DNA from: Cephalotrichum gorgonifer
Taxonomy: Eukaryota > Ascomycota > Sordariomycetes > Microascales > Microascaceae
Assembly: GCA_900312665.1 (NCBI GenBank)
Contig: ONZQ02000014.1
Span: 403,924-467,923 of the forward strand
DNA: 64,000 nt
Direction: 5' to 3'
Positions 22,448 through 34,787 of this stretch are shown here, piece after piece. How positions within the stretch are numbered: position 1 is the first letter of the stretch; every line of letters starts with the position of its first letter. A program made the translations under genes and the position numbers. Under the pieces are notes generated by a model, which had not been told where the DNA came from, searched no databases, and saw only the letters and a program-made list of their open reading frames with translations.

Positions 22448-22492
22448 GGCCTGTTGTGAGATGGCCTGTTGTGAGATGGCCTGTTGTGAGAT
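22448..22492 (+). repeat. 15-bp tandem repeat, three perfect copies
   Basis: GGCCTGTTGTGAGAT is repeated three times without interruption. Diverged relatives (CTCGGCCTGTTGGAAAATGA and CTCGGCCTATCGTGAGACGC) sit just upstream. The array lies about 125 nt after the CHO2 stop and could be in its 3' untranslated region. Confidence 0.9.
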
Positions 22493-24740
22493 GCACTCGG
22501 CCTTTTTGTGCGTAACGTCTAGCCCTCTTGGGGCGGTGTCAGCGTACGACTTGTTGAGATGTGGGTGGTACTAGCGCTAGAAGGGGAAGCAGCTCCCGAT
22601 GACTTTGCATTTGATATTTGATATCCGGCTACATTGTTTGTTCATGGGTAGAGTGTGGAGAAGGTGGGTGGGGGAGGCGATCGTGTTACGGGTTTATAGA
22701 ACAACGAGGGAAGGGTGGGGCGGGAGAGCAATCATTGATGCAGGGGCTATTCTTTCCTGGGGTGGGTGGGTTTACTTGTGATATCCACGGGCTCGTATCC
22801 GTTAGACACTACTTTGGCCTCTTTGAGATTTGGAGACGACAGTCTCCCTCCCATGTTGACTTTTGCCTCAGGGAAGATGATAACTTTAGTATCTGACTTC
22901 TCGTTCGAGACAAGTGGTGGGTTGGTTCACGGGATTCATTGGGATATGTCAGAAATAGTGCCAGGGGTGAGCGAGCAAATGGGGGGAGAGAGCACTGACA
23001 ATATACACGTATTGTTTAAACGGAGGGAGGGTAACCGAGCAAGCGGCAGGACGTATCCGAGCTTTGATCTTCATGCAAGGTACTCACTCGGCAGTACTAG
23101 TCGTCAACCCTTTCTCGGATGCGCCTCGGAGCATTTCCCCTTTCTGAGTATCGCGGGCCGATATTGGGCCTTTTTCTTCTTCTTTCTTTTTTTTCAATTC
23201 TCCCAGCTTGGCGAAGCACACGTCATTGGGTTGTTTATAACCTAGCTTATCTCTTTGACGCTTCCCTCGGCTAGGATACAGGTGCAGACGAATACAGTCA
23301 TGGCTTGTGCCGAGATATATAATGGCTGGTAACCTTGTAATAAATTGGGGGCATAGGCGGGGCCGATATTAGTCCACATAGTAAAGTGTAACATGGGGGT
23401 TTGCGTGTATCGTATCCGACCATGCAAATGCCGGCAACCGCGCGGTATTTGAGGTCGGCTGGGTTTCGACATGTATTCTTTCTAACCTGGCAACGTAGCC
23501 TCGGATCGCCATGTGTTCTTCTTCTTTTCTTTCTCTCCTTCTTTTTTTCTTCTTTCTTTATCACGATTCATCATGTGGAAGGGAGGGGCCGGGTTTGGGT
23601 GAGCTGTGCTCCGTTTTGTTACGTACATGTAATAGGGCGAGATCTCTCTAACTACTTCGAAGGCGATCGCTCGAAAGGAAGCGTACGTGTGGGTGAAGGA
23701 CGGAGGAACCACGGTTACATTTGTATTGGCAGGGGTAAGTGGAGTGTGGAGCGGAAACAAGTTTTCCCCGCCATCCATCCGTCGCCATCCATTGTTCGAC
23801 GACGACGATCCATCCAACACCGCCGTCCCACGTTACCTTTGTCTTTCTTCCAGAGTGTTTGTGCTATTATTACCAGTCCAATACAAGTCCAGACTAACAC
23901 ACATCGTCTCGCCTCCACTCCTTGCTTACTTGGCTTCCATCCTTCCATCCTTCCCCTTCAGCCACGTCGTCATCTCACCATGCGAGTAATACAACTAACT
24001 GTCCTCGTAGGGTGGAAATACAAAGTAAACAAGGTTCAGCAGTGAGACGTGCCCCCCGCCCAGCCACCCCTTTGCGAATCCCAATCTCGGGGCAGAGAGA
24101 CGCCGCCCTACATACGGGGTGGCTTGGTCAGGGTGTCAGTTCTTAGCCAATCCCTCTCGGGCCTTTGTCGCCCTTCCAAAACGGGGTGGAAATCCGCGTC
24201 TGGCTCCTGCCTCTCACTCTCCACTTATACCACTTTTTTTTTCTCAGAGATCGACGTTCTTCTACCCCTTGCGGCCGGCATAAGCCCCCCATCTCTCTCC
24301 ACATCCACCCATCCGTCACGTCACATTCCAACCTTTGGTGGATTTGGCGCTGAGCAAGCCCACCCAGCCCAGCCCAGCCCGGTCCCAGCCCCGAGAGCCC
24401 GCCGCCGCCGGTTTTTCCAAGTGAACAAAGGGGAAGGAAAGGAAGGGGCTCAAAAGGAAAGGTGCAGCAAAGGAGGCGCGTACGCGAGCAAATCACCGAT
24501 ACGGAAAAAGGGAGGAAACCGGAACCGAGTCGGTTGTTCTTTTGCGGGGGAATTTCAAAAAAGATTCGAAGGGACTTTGGCGGGTCTCTCGTTGCATGTT
24601 ATATCTGCTATATGTACCGGGGACCGCAATATGTGCCGACAAGGGTGCCATTGACGGCGGGTGAGACACTTTTTTTTTTCTTAAGAAGCTCAATTCTTTT
24701 TTTCTTTTCCCTCTTCTTATGCTTTACGCTTGATCTACTA

Positions 24741-24789
24741 ATATAGAACTATATATATACATATACATATACATATATACTTATATATC
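24741..24789 (+). repeat. TATACA-type AT microsatellite
   Basis: Irregular TATA and TATACA units lie about 220-270 nt before the lactonase-type start codon. This may include the TATA-like promoter element, but the repeat makes that impossible to tell. Confidence 0.7.
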
Positions 24790-25012
24790 TTAACCCCACC
24801 ACCCTCCCCACACCCCCGGCAACTACCTTCGCCTCCCCATCATCAGCCCTATCTACTCTCTCCCTCCCTTTCTCTCTCCTTCTAGTCCTCTTCCTTTTTC
24901 CTTCCTCACCTTGCACTAGTATCAAAGTACCAAATCACCAGTTGGAAACGCACTCAACGAAAACCAACACCCTTCACCTCTCCCATCCCTTCAAAGGGAC
25001 TGACCCGACAAG

Positions 25013-26545
25013 ATGCTCTCCAAAGCCTCCCTCGCCCTCTCCCTCCCGGCCCTCGCCTCGGCGACTTTCCTCTACGCCGGCGCCTACTCCGGTCTCGTGA
25101 CCACCCTGAACCTGGACATCCCCTCGGGCTCCTACGGCGACGACGGGCCCGCGTCCCTGGTCGCCGTCTCCACCGCCGACGGGTGCAAGGGGAGCCCCGC
25201 GTGGCTCGAGCTCGACGCCGAGGACCGCGTGCTGTACTGCAGCGACGAGGGGCTGACGAAGGCCACGGGGTCCATATCGTCCTTCCGCACGGGCGGCGAG
25301 GACGGCGCGCTCGGGTTGCTAAATAAGCTCGATACCGCGCAGGGCCCCGTCAGCTCCATCAGGTATGGGAAGGGGGGCCTTGCCGTTGCGCATTAGTGAG
25401 TTTATTCTAACCCTCCCCGTCCCCCGTCCCCATTTCTCCCAGCTCAACTCAACTCACTTCCGCCCTCTCTACCCCTTTCTCCTCTCCCGGCTTGGGAATC
25501 ACGGACAGACGATGAGAGGAGACCGGGGGGAGGAGGAGGAAGGGGAAGGTGGGAAAGGGTGGCAAATCGAAACCGGACTAACACGCCCCTTTTAGCGCCA
25601 CGTCAAAGGTCACCTTCTACGACGTATCAGACCCGTCGGCCCTCACCCCCATCGACGAGTTCAACTTCACCCTCTCGGAGCCCGGGCCCGTCCCGGACCG
25701 CCAGGACGCCCCGCACCCACACCAGGCCGTCGTCGACCCCACCGGCGCCTTCGTAGTCGTCTCGGACCTCGGCTCCGACCTCATCCGCCTCTTCGCCATC
25801 GGGGACGACGGCCTGTCCGTCTCCGAGCTGGAGCCCTTCGCCGTCACGCCCGGCGCGGGGCCGAGGCACGTCGCGTTCCTGGAGACCAAGGGCGGCGACA
25901 CCATCATGTACGTCGTCACCGAGCTGGCGAACACCGTCATCGGGTACTCCGTCAAGTACGCGGACGGCAGCATTGAGTTCGAGGAGCTCTTCAGCGTCGG
26001 GACGCACGGAGAGGGCGTCGAGGTCCCCAAGGGGGCTGCCGCCTCTGAGATCACCCTATCTGTACGTTTTGTTCTTTCCCCTTACCTAACCCCTGGTCTA
26101 CCGTCTACTGCCTACTCTCTCTATCTCACACACATACACCCGTTTACAAGAGTATATAACCCCCCGGTGATCACGTCAACTAACACACAAACCTCCGCAG
26201 CCCGACAACAAGTTCCTCATCGTCGCCTCCCGCCTCGAGTCCTCCTTCACGATCCCCAACCCCGTCCCCTCCGAGGGAGCTGAAGCGGAGGTCCCCTCCG
26301 ACAGCATCACCACCTTCTCCGTCGGCGCCGACGGCGCGCTCGAGTTCCACCAGACCGCGCCGTCCGGCGGCCGGAACCCGCGCCACTTCTCCATCAACCG
26401 CTCCGGCGACCTCGTCGCCGTCGCGCTGCAGGACGACGGCACCGTCGTGGTCTACTCCCGGGACGTGAAGACGGGGGAGCTGGGCGACGTGGTGGCCGCG
26501 GCGGCTCTCGACGGGCTCGTCACGTGTGTGATTTTCGACGAGTAA
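25013..26545 (+). CDS. Secreted lactonase-type seven-bladed beta-propeller protein
   Basis: Exons 25013-25395, 25596-26061 and 26201-26545 encode 397 residues; the introns are 200 and 139 nt. Donors are gtgagt and gtacgt, acceptors ttttag and ccgcag. The N-terminus LSKASLALSLPALASA is a clear signal peptide, with cleavage probably after ALASA. The rest has blade-like repeats: YAGAYSGLVTTLNLD, SPAWLELDAEDRVLYC, PHPHQAVVDPTGAFVVVSDLGSDLI, GAGPRHVAFLETKG, RNPRHFSINRSGDLVAVALQDD. The P-H-P-H-Q-A-x3-D-P-T-G and G-x-G-P-R-H motifs fit the lactonase family that includes 6-phosphogluconolactonase-like and carboxy-cis,cis-muconate cyclase-like proteins. The substrate cannot be told. A signal peptide argues against a cytosolic pentose-phosphate role; an extracellular or vacuolar role is inference. 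Confidence 0.88.
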
Positions 26546-27138
26546 GAGGTTGGTATGGGGTCGGGTGGGTAGTGTGTGGGATGGATGAAGAAAGATGAGG
26601 GCCCCCCGGGGGAAAGGGGGTGGGCTTGATAGAGTAACCATGCGCTGATCCTTCGTTCTCTCTGCTGCAATCCTATAACAAACGCGTAGAACATGAAATA
26701 TAGAAACTAGAATTCAAATCAAGAGCTTACTAGCTAACTAGGACCCCAAAGCCAAGTGTTGTGTCGGGAATAAAACACACGAGGCTGTAAGTAGTGGTGC
26801 ATGACCTCCGATATTGCTATTGCTGCCGCTCTCAGCCCGGCGTCGAGTAGAGGGGAGTGAGCGAACGACATCGTGATGCAAGCAGCTGCCTTGCCTCGAG
26901 GAAGCGGTAGGAGCGAGCTGCCCCTTCCGGTAGGTAAAATGCATCCACATCCACGCCCCCATTCGCATTCGCATTCACATTCACATTGTCATCCACTTCC
27001 ACTTCCACTTCCGCAGACCACCTCCCTACACTGTGGGATCCGCCCCATCCCTCCCGCGCAACGGCCTCCCGTCGGGCGGTATTATCGTGGGGGCGGGTAG
27101 GCGAAGTCACAAGGCACCCGGCCTATGCCGCGGGTGCG

Positions 27139-27146
27139 GGTGCGGA

Positions 27147-27184
<38 letters not shown>
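27139..27184 (+). repeat. GT microsatellite at the left gap edge
   Basis: GGTGCGGAGTAT is followed by about 16 GT units and then directly by Ns. The same unique lead-in and repeat restart on the other side of the gap. Confidence 0.9.
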
Positions 27185-27475
27185 NNNNNNNNNNNNNNNN
27201 NNNNNNNNNNNNNNNNNNNNNNNNNNNNNNNNNNNNNNNNNNNNNNNNNNNNNNNNNNNNNNNNNNNNNNNNNNNNNNNNNNNNNNNNNNNNNNNNNNNN
27301 NNNNNNNNNNNNNNNNNNNNNNNNNNNNNNNNNNNNNNNNNNNNNNNNNNNNNNNNNNNNNNNNNNNNNNNNNNNNNNNNNNNNNNNNNNNNNNNNNNNN
27401 NNNNNNNNNNNNNNNNNNNNNNNNNNNNNNNNNNNNNNNNNNNNNNNNNNNNNNNNNNNNNNNNNNNNNNNNNNN
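27185..27475. other. Assembly gap, 291 Ns
   Basis: Run of 291 unknown bases. Both flanks hold the same lead-in and GT repeat, so the gap probably reflects contig ends that could not be joined through the repeat. Confidence 0.95.
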
Positions 27476-27483
27476 GGTGCGGA

Positions 27484-27522
<39 letters not shown>
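27476..27522 (+). repeat. GT microsatellite at the right gap edge
   Basis: GGTGCGGAGTAT plus about 17 GT units, a near-exact copy of the left-hand flank. Confidence 0.9.
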
Positions 27523-27524
<2 letters not shown>

Positions 27525-28927
27525 GAGGGCGCATGGGATACCCAGTCCATATTAATATATACTTATAGGCGAATATACGAGATCCATCTTCCCGCTCTGC
27601 CCCTCGACTAACATACCCTCTTAGGCAGCTCCGTAATCATTTCTTCGAACATGGATGGAACGACCCGGCCGCCACATGACCACTTTTCTTACCTATAATT
27701 TTTTTTTTGCATTCTGTGCTTCCTTCGAAATCCTCGGGGCCGCATGTTCGGAGGGGGGATAGGAGCATCATGTCAAACACTATCGCCCGCGCGCCATCCT
27801 TGCGAACATATTTACTGCCGGGACACGGCCGGACGGCAGGTGTGGGGAACGGTAGCTTCGAAGAAGAACAGTAGTTTTACAGGTAGTTTTGATGGTTGCG
27901 AGGCAGAGAGGGAGGGCCCTGGTCCCTGCAAAACACAACCCACGCACCAAAGGACACCCTGCCGACTACCGGCTACCACGCACAAATGGAACCCGTCGTG
28001 GTAAGCCAGGGACAGGCATTGAGCCGGCCGTTGACCGGGGCCATGGGAGTCCACTCGACTACAAGTTCGTTGCGGGGGGAGGCTGCAACGTCAACGGGCG
28101 GGCAGACGGGAAAACCAGCAGCCCTAGTTACAAGCTGTGCAAGGCACCTAGACGAATCCGGGTTTCTAGCTGCGCCAAGTGTCCCCAAAAAGGGGGGAAA
28201 GGTCCAAGATGAGCTCGGAAGGCCAGATCGCACATATCAACCAGGATAGAGGGGGGTTCAACGCAGGGCCCGGACCAGGCGGCAGCGATGACCGACCGCC
28301 GATGCGATCTCGCTCGCCCCTCCTGCACCTGCATCCCCTTTACTCGTGGCTCGGGGTCCTTAATATCCCCCTCCCCCACTCCGGCCGGCTTCGGACGAAA
28401 AGAGAAAGTCCCATCGACAATTGCAGAGAACGTATAGAGGAGTAACGGCTTATATGATTCGCATATATAACCTGTACTATAACGTCGCAATGTTCCAGCG
28501 AAGAAAAGGGGCGGGCGGGGTCACTTGCTTGTCGGGCCTGGCGCAATGGACTAATATCTCCAAGCCCAGAGAAGCTGCAGACGAAGTGAGGCCGCGGGAA
28601 AACTTCCTCGCGCCGCCTGCCGATTGAGCGAAAGAAAAAAAAAACAGGCGCCGGGTAATAGCGAAGGAGCGAAGTGAGGCTAACGGTGAGGCGCCCGTTG
28701 GGGAAAGACCCGCATGGAGTGCGACGATCCAGCCCCCGTTTTGGATTGATAAGTGTTGCGTTGGAGGGAGGGCATACTCGCTGGCATGAGGTCCGCGCGC
28801 AACCAGAGTGCGGAGTACGCCCAAAAAAACTCAACGTTTGCCTTTGCTTGGTACGTCATTTCTTGCAAGATGGGTGGGCTGGTGAGGGAGTATGTGGAAG
28901 CGAAGAAGCCATGCAGGAGGTGGGGTT

Positions 28928-28933
<6 letters not shown>

Positions 28934-28961
<28 letters not shown>
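28934..28961 (+). repeat. TC microsatellite
   Basis: About 14 uninterrupted TC units in intergenic DNA. Confidence 0.9.
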
Positions 28962-28965
<4 letters not shown>

Positions 28966-31900
28966 CAGAGATGAGATGCTACCAGGGTACCAAAAGATGA
29001 AGGGCCCCCTAGGGTCCCAGAGATGGGAAAACTCTGGGTGCCGATGTGACGATGATGTGGCGGGCGGCAGATGAAGGACAGGGGGGAGGACAGTAACACC
29101 GGTCTGCGGGTGTCGGGTGGGGCAGCCGGCCGACGTCTTTGGTCTGCCCAGAGGAGGGTTTTGGACTTCGGTTGAGGTTCGAGTAGCATCGATACTGAAG
29201 ATCGTCGCAGAAGCACGTGCGTTGGTGATGTGCGTTGGTGATCTCTCAACGGGCAAGGGAGGCTGGTGGAGGGTATAACGGTCTGGAGCTATACCTGTCA
29301 AGTACGAGGTTTAGAGAAATCATGAGACCATACAGACGGCGGTTGAAATTAGCTCGAGGACCCCCAGGGGTTCCGGGCCCAGAAAGACCGGTGAGAGCCG
29401 AGAATGTCGTTACCTTTATCTCATAGGGTGTAAGCGAGGCGCTGCGGCTTTAGCAATGCGAGGAGAATGAATAGCAGCAACGGAGATGAAACCCGATCGA
29501 ACGACCGGAGTCCGCCGACTAAGCTTTGGCCTCCGACATCAGAGAGAGAGTCAGGGTTCCAGGTGCGCCACCATGGTGGTGGTGGTCGTCTCCTGCCAAT
29601 ATCGCTTGGTACCGAGCCACACTTCGCTGCACGTCGTTCGACCTCATCACGCCACAGATGGCGCCGGGGCGTCGATCCGAGCCCTGGATTAGCTCCATCC
29701 ATCCATCCCCTGCAGCACTCGCTGGGCAAGAACACAAACCTATGGCTATGGCCATCAAACCATGAGTCCGCTTCCAATGATATTGAAGAAGAAGGGAAAA
29801 AAAGATCAAGGATCTTTTGTCGTGCGTTTGTCGCCCGGGGCCGGACCTCCCGGTTCCACACTTGACTCCGCGATGGCCTCGTCGTCACCGGGGTTCGACC
29901 ACCTGGTAAAGACATTTGTTCTCTCCGCTTTGGGCGCGGTGCATGGTCTCGCAACCGTCATCTCACACATCGTGGGTCGAGATATTACATACGGGTAGTG
30001 AGAAGACCCCGGCGCTGGACACACTGGGCTGGCGCATGGATCGGAGATTGGTTCGAGTAGTTTACTAAGTTAGGGCTCACTATACTCGTGCTCCTGCTCG
30101 TGGGCAGGCACGATACAGCGCAATCTGCACGTTGGCTCGTTCTCCGCACGTGAAGATTTCACAACTTCACGTGGCACTCGACCATCCCTCAGCAAGAAGT
30201 GGTTGGAACCAACCCAGACACGCAGAGGGCACGCAACATACAATATAGCGAATATAAATCCAATATAAACGTCCCAAAAACCCACATACTTTCTCCAACG
30301 TAAAGTATTCCCCACAGTCTCTCCCTCTCCAGTCTCGCCAATAATAGAACCTGTACAAGTACTACGTAATATACTCGTATGAGCAGCACGGATATGAGTA
30401 CGAGTACGAGTACCACGGTGGCCCACTAATAGTTTTAAGCTAAAATCCCCACGACGCATGAGGAGATTGCTGATGGGTGAGACGAAAGGCGGGGGAGGTA
30501 TTCAAGATCTCCAGTCATTACTTAATGTGCATGTATGGGGCAACGAAATGTGGAGCCTTGCCCCATTGCTTGCTCTCCCCCGCGCCTGCCCCCCTTGTCC
30601 ACTGCAGCGGATGGTGGGCTCTTAATATATCGCCAGCCGAGTCTCGAGCGCTCATGACCACACGACCCAAATTACGGAGGAAAAAAATCTTACGAGAGAA
30701 CCGAACAGAATCGCCCTCCCATAAGAGGCAGGACAGACGAGAGCAGACAAATAAAAAAAAAAACTCATGACAGGGCGCCGTGATGGGGGGCCTTTTCGCT
30801 GCACGATCCCACGCCCTCATAAAAGTTGACCTAGTCTCGAGACCATCCTATCATCAATCACGGGGCTGCAAGTAGCAAGTCATCAAATTTCGAGCCGCTC
30901 GTCCAGCCCCATCCTACGCCCCCTCTTACATGTACCCATGAAACCTAGCCCCGAAAAGGATCAGCACCAGCCAGGGGGGGGAAGGGGAGGGGGAAGATTA
31001 AGGGTATCTCCCTCGCCTCCATCCGAGCCCGTCCCGTCTCCCGCCAGACCCAGACACCCAACCAGACAGGTCCCACATCAGGAGGATCTAAAAAAGGGTT
31101 ACGAAAGATTATGTCCCTCCAACTCTGTAACCGCATCCTTGAGAAGCGTAACCCCATCTCCATCACAAAATGTGACGTGTTGGAAAAAAAAAAATCGGGG
31201 AAGTCAGGGAGAATGAAGAGAAGGGGGAAAACCGGAAGCTTAAACCCGCTTCTTCCCTTTTGGGCATTACGGAGCTTCGGGGAAGGTCCCGATAAGGGAA
31301 GGATGAATGGGGGTGAGATCGATTCCTGTCCGATTCCGGCCAAGGAAGCGAACCAACCCTTGTTCTGGTGATACATCATACAGGTACCTCCGTACAGTCG
31401 CAGCCGTGGCGTTGGACATGCAGGTTCGCTTCTCCTGGAGCGGGTTCTCAAGTGGGCGTTGTGCGAGACTCGAAGCAGTAATATCATTACCCTTCCCAAG
31501 TACACACAAACAGGACGAAATCTGATTCTTAGAGTTTTGCGTTCTTGTTATTTTTTTGACAATTCTTCTTTTAGTCTGCCATAATAGTTACTGAGATCGA
31601 AGAAGAAGGGATCTGGAAGGGTTTACGGAGGAGAGACTATACCTAGTCTAACCCTAGCGTCCTGCTTGACTCGTGCTCGTAATCCGTACCTGTCCGCCAC
31701 GATTTCCGGGGTGGCGGGTGGCTTTCCCCTGCCCTGCTTGTCGTGTGTCGTCGCCGTCAGGTCCCCGACATCCTCGCCAGCCCAGCCCCGGATCCCCCGC
31801 ATGCTCGCATTCGGCCCGTCCGGCAGTGCCCCTCGTTTCTCGTTTTCTGTTTCCCATTCTCTGTTTCCTTAATTTCTTCCTTACTGGTAAGGTAAAGGTG

Positions 31901-34763
31901 ACACTGGTAATACTAAATCCAAATGCAAGTAGCAAACCCCTGTCAGCTCGTGCCCCGCCCCATGCTTGTCTAATACTCCCTGGCCCTTCGGAATGTCTCG
32001 TGTATGGTGGGATATTTTCGGATCAGCTAGTCCGTACTCCGGTCTCCTCCGCATTATACAAGATGATGCGGGGGCGGGAGAGGTTTGACCGTCGTTAGGC
32101 TCTTGGCCCCCCTTTCTTCTTTAGTGATGGCGGCGAAAAGAGGAAAAGAGACAAGGAAAGCGGGGGAGGTTCGATCCCCGGCGGGGGGAGTGGGCCCCGG
32201 TCCCCCTCCCCCGGGGACCTTCTGCGGGCGCTATTGGGGGCTCTAGCGCTTTTGCGGATGGTGCAAATCCCGGCCGGCCTTTGTCGTGGAGACCTGTCCA
32301 CCTAATGGCGACAAAGGGAGGAGTAATACAAGTGCTCCTACTCGTGGCCAGGCGGCCCCCGGCTGCATGCGCATCTCGGCGCTAGAGGTGTGAAAATGTC
32401 GGCCTCGGGAATCGGAGAGGCTGATGTATAAGCAAACCGATAGTAGACTCACAAGCACAAGCACAGGTCTCCATCCTTGTCTGCATCTCTGCTCCACTCC
32501 TCGAAATGATCTACAAGTAATATCACATATCTGTACTCATATGTACACCAGGTCCACACGGCACTTGGAAGCGAAGCCAGCCACTCCCGCCGCCTCCTAC
32601 TCGTAGTACAAGCACGGCGACCCTCTCATATCCCCGGCTCCCAGCTCCCCAGTTCCATTCATCGTCCCCTCCTCGCCACTCTCACTGCCGCTCGCGTATC
32701 CCGTACAGCCAGCCCCACAGCTATGGAGTACTTTGCCCTTTTCCCTCCCCTCCGCATGAGGAAGGTAGGCGGAATGAAGACATTCCCTTCTCAGGGTCCC
32801 ATGACCGGGAGACACCATACTTGCATGCGAGGATGTGGACCGCCTAGAGAACAAGCGAGAGGCGGGAGGCGGGCGGGTTTTCCTATTGCGGGTATGCCAG
32901 TCATACAGCGGGAGTTGGAGTGGGATTTCCAACTGGGGGCTGTGGGGAGCAGGGCAGAGTATGGAGCCGGCACGCACGCGGCATATCAGCGCACGCGGAG
33001 TGGTTATAAGAGCGTCGTGTATTTAACGGGTACCCATTTTTCTTCCTTTGAAATGCAGGTACAGGATGGAGCCGAGGGCGTCAAGAGCCACGGGAGGAGG
33101 TAGAAGTATACGAGGGCCGTTGTCATTCTAGCTTATTATCATTATCATTAGCATTATTACCATGTCATTTATGGGTGTTGAGGCAGCATCAGCAACGTAT
33201 GAATGAAGATGGGGCTTCTGCGGGGGGCGATGGTATATGTGGCGGTATATGGCAGTGTAGTACGACACGATGGACGAAGGGCATGTGAAGCCTTTGCGTG
33301 TAATCCGTGATATGGAGTACAACACGTGGCTGATGCGAAGGCCTATGAAACTTTACTTTTTCAAGACGACGTATTGGTGTCTACTCCGTACATGTAGCAG
33401 ACTGGGCACCTACATGTAGCGATCCACCTCTCCTGCTTGCTCAGCAGGGCCTCCCGTTCGGGGTACTTGGGACAAGTACCGGCGAGGTGACACAGGTAGG
33501 TAGACTGGGGAAGAGATGCGTGAATGGCCCTTGTTTGTACTCGTCCTCGTATATTGCGATGACGTGACACCCCGAAAAAAGATAGTTCGTATAATACAAG
33601 TTTGCCAGATGGCGAGGAGGGCCAATAGGTGCAAGACCGCCTACGATTTGCGATGATCAAGGACGGGAGAATCTCTTGTCGTTCGGAGCTCGTATAGCCC
33701 CCAGCATACGAAGATCGATCTACGCGGATCGACGGTGAACTCGTACGCTTTCTCGTACGGAGTATACTAATAATGTACGGGATGTTATAGGGCGCAAGCT
33801 ATCTCAAACTGTGCAAGTATTAGTTATAGGTGTATTGTGGGCACTGCCTGTACCTCTTGTAGTACGGGAGTCTCCGTTTTTAACTGATTGATCCTTCATG
33901 CACACTCATATCATCGGCGGTATTGCCGCCAATGCAGGCATGCCGTCACGCAGGACAGGGCCACCACCCCGTTCAGAGATCTATCTACAAGCCAATGCCA
34001 TTTGGTGGAGCATACAAAGCATTATGAGCTTCCACACCCCCCCCCCAAGATACCAAGAGCCAATCCGTTATTCATCCGGGAAGGAAGACGCCCCCCCAAA
34101 CCCTGAACTTCTAGGAAGGGGGGGAGGCTTGAGGGTGGCCACTTGCGAGTTGGTGGTCTGGGGTTTGGCCGTTTCATTGGCGGGGGATCTCAAATATTTG
34201 AAAATGGTAGGGTGGTGGGGAGGGAGGAGGGAGTGTGGTGAGGACAGAGAGTCCAGCGAACTATTTGGTACGAGGACGAGTAGTAATACTAATAGTGTGA
34301 GCATGGATTACAAGTACCACCAGTAAGGGCCGGCTCGTCGGGCGGTTCCCCGCATTCGCAGCGTCTCGTCCGCCGTTGAGACTGTGGAGCGGCAAGACCG
34401 ACTAATACAGTGACGCAGGATGCAGGAAGTAAGAAACGAGCAACTCAGGGTTCGGGGGAATCGCGCAAGCGTCAATGGAAGACGAGAGAGGTGTCGCAAC
34501 TCGCAACTCTTAAGCGCTTTTGGAAGAGCACGAGTCAGTTTGTTCTCACGACTGACGTTCCCGGCCGGTCCGCGTATCCCGCGGCGCTTCTATCAGACAT
34601 TCCATGCGAGGTACTGAAGTACTTGTATCATTGTACTTGTCCTTGCTCGAGCAGGCACATTCCCACCCCGGCTTGTTAGTGCCGCCCATTCAAAAGCACG
34701 GATGCAAGTGTAAGTAGGTACTTGTATTCCTTGGGGTCCGGGAGCAGGGTAGCAATGGATGGC

Positions 34764-34787
34764 TAGGATTAGGATTAGGATTAGGAT
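34764..34787 (+). repeat. TTAGGA hexamer array (telomere-like variant)
   Basis: Four perfect TAGGAT units, then TACTAGGATT. The unit differs by one base from the usual fungal telomere repeat TTAGGG. The array is short and interstitial. Confidence 0.85.

Larger units (their letters stand above)
22324..25012. other. Intergenic spacer
   Basis: This is 2.7 kb between CHO2 and the lactonase-type gene. The first 200 bases carry degenerate and perfect copies of a CGGCCTGTTGTGAGAT-like unit. Near 24741-24789 is an AT-rich TATACA-type microsatellite, followed by a C/T-rich leader to the next ATG. TACATGTA is at 23624-23631. No gene was seen. Confidence 0.5.

Noticed and set aside
26986..27611. ORFs running through the N gap
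   Set aside because: They consist of GT-repeat translation (Cys-Val) and undefined residues.
32160..32200. GGTTCGATCCCCGGC resembling a tRNA T arm
   Set aside because: No acceptor, D or anticodon stem can be drawn in the preceding 60 bases.
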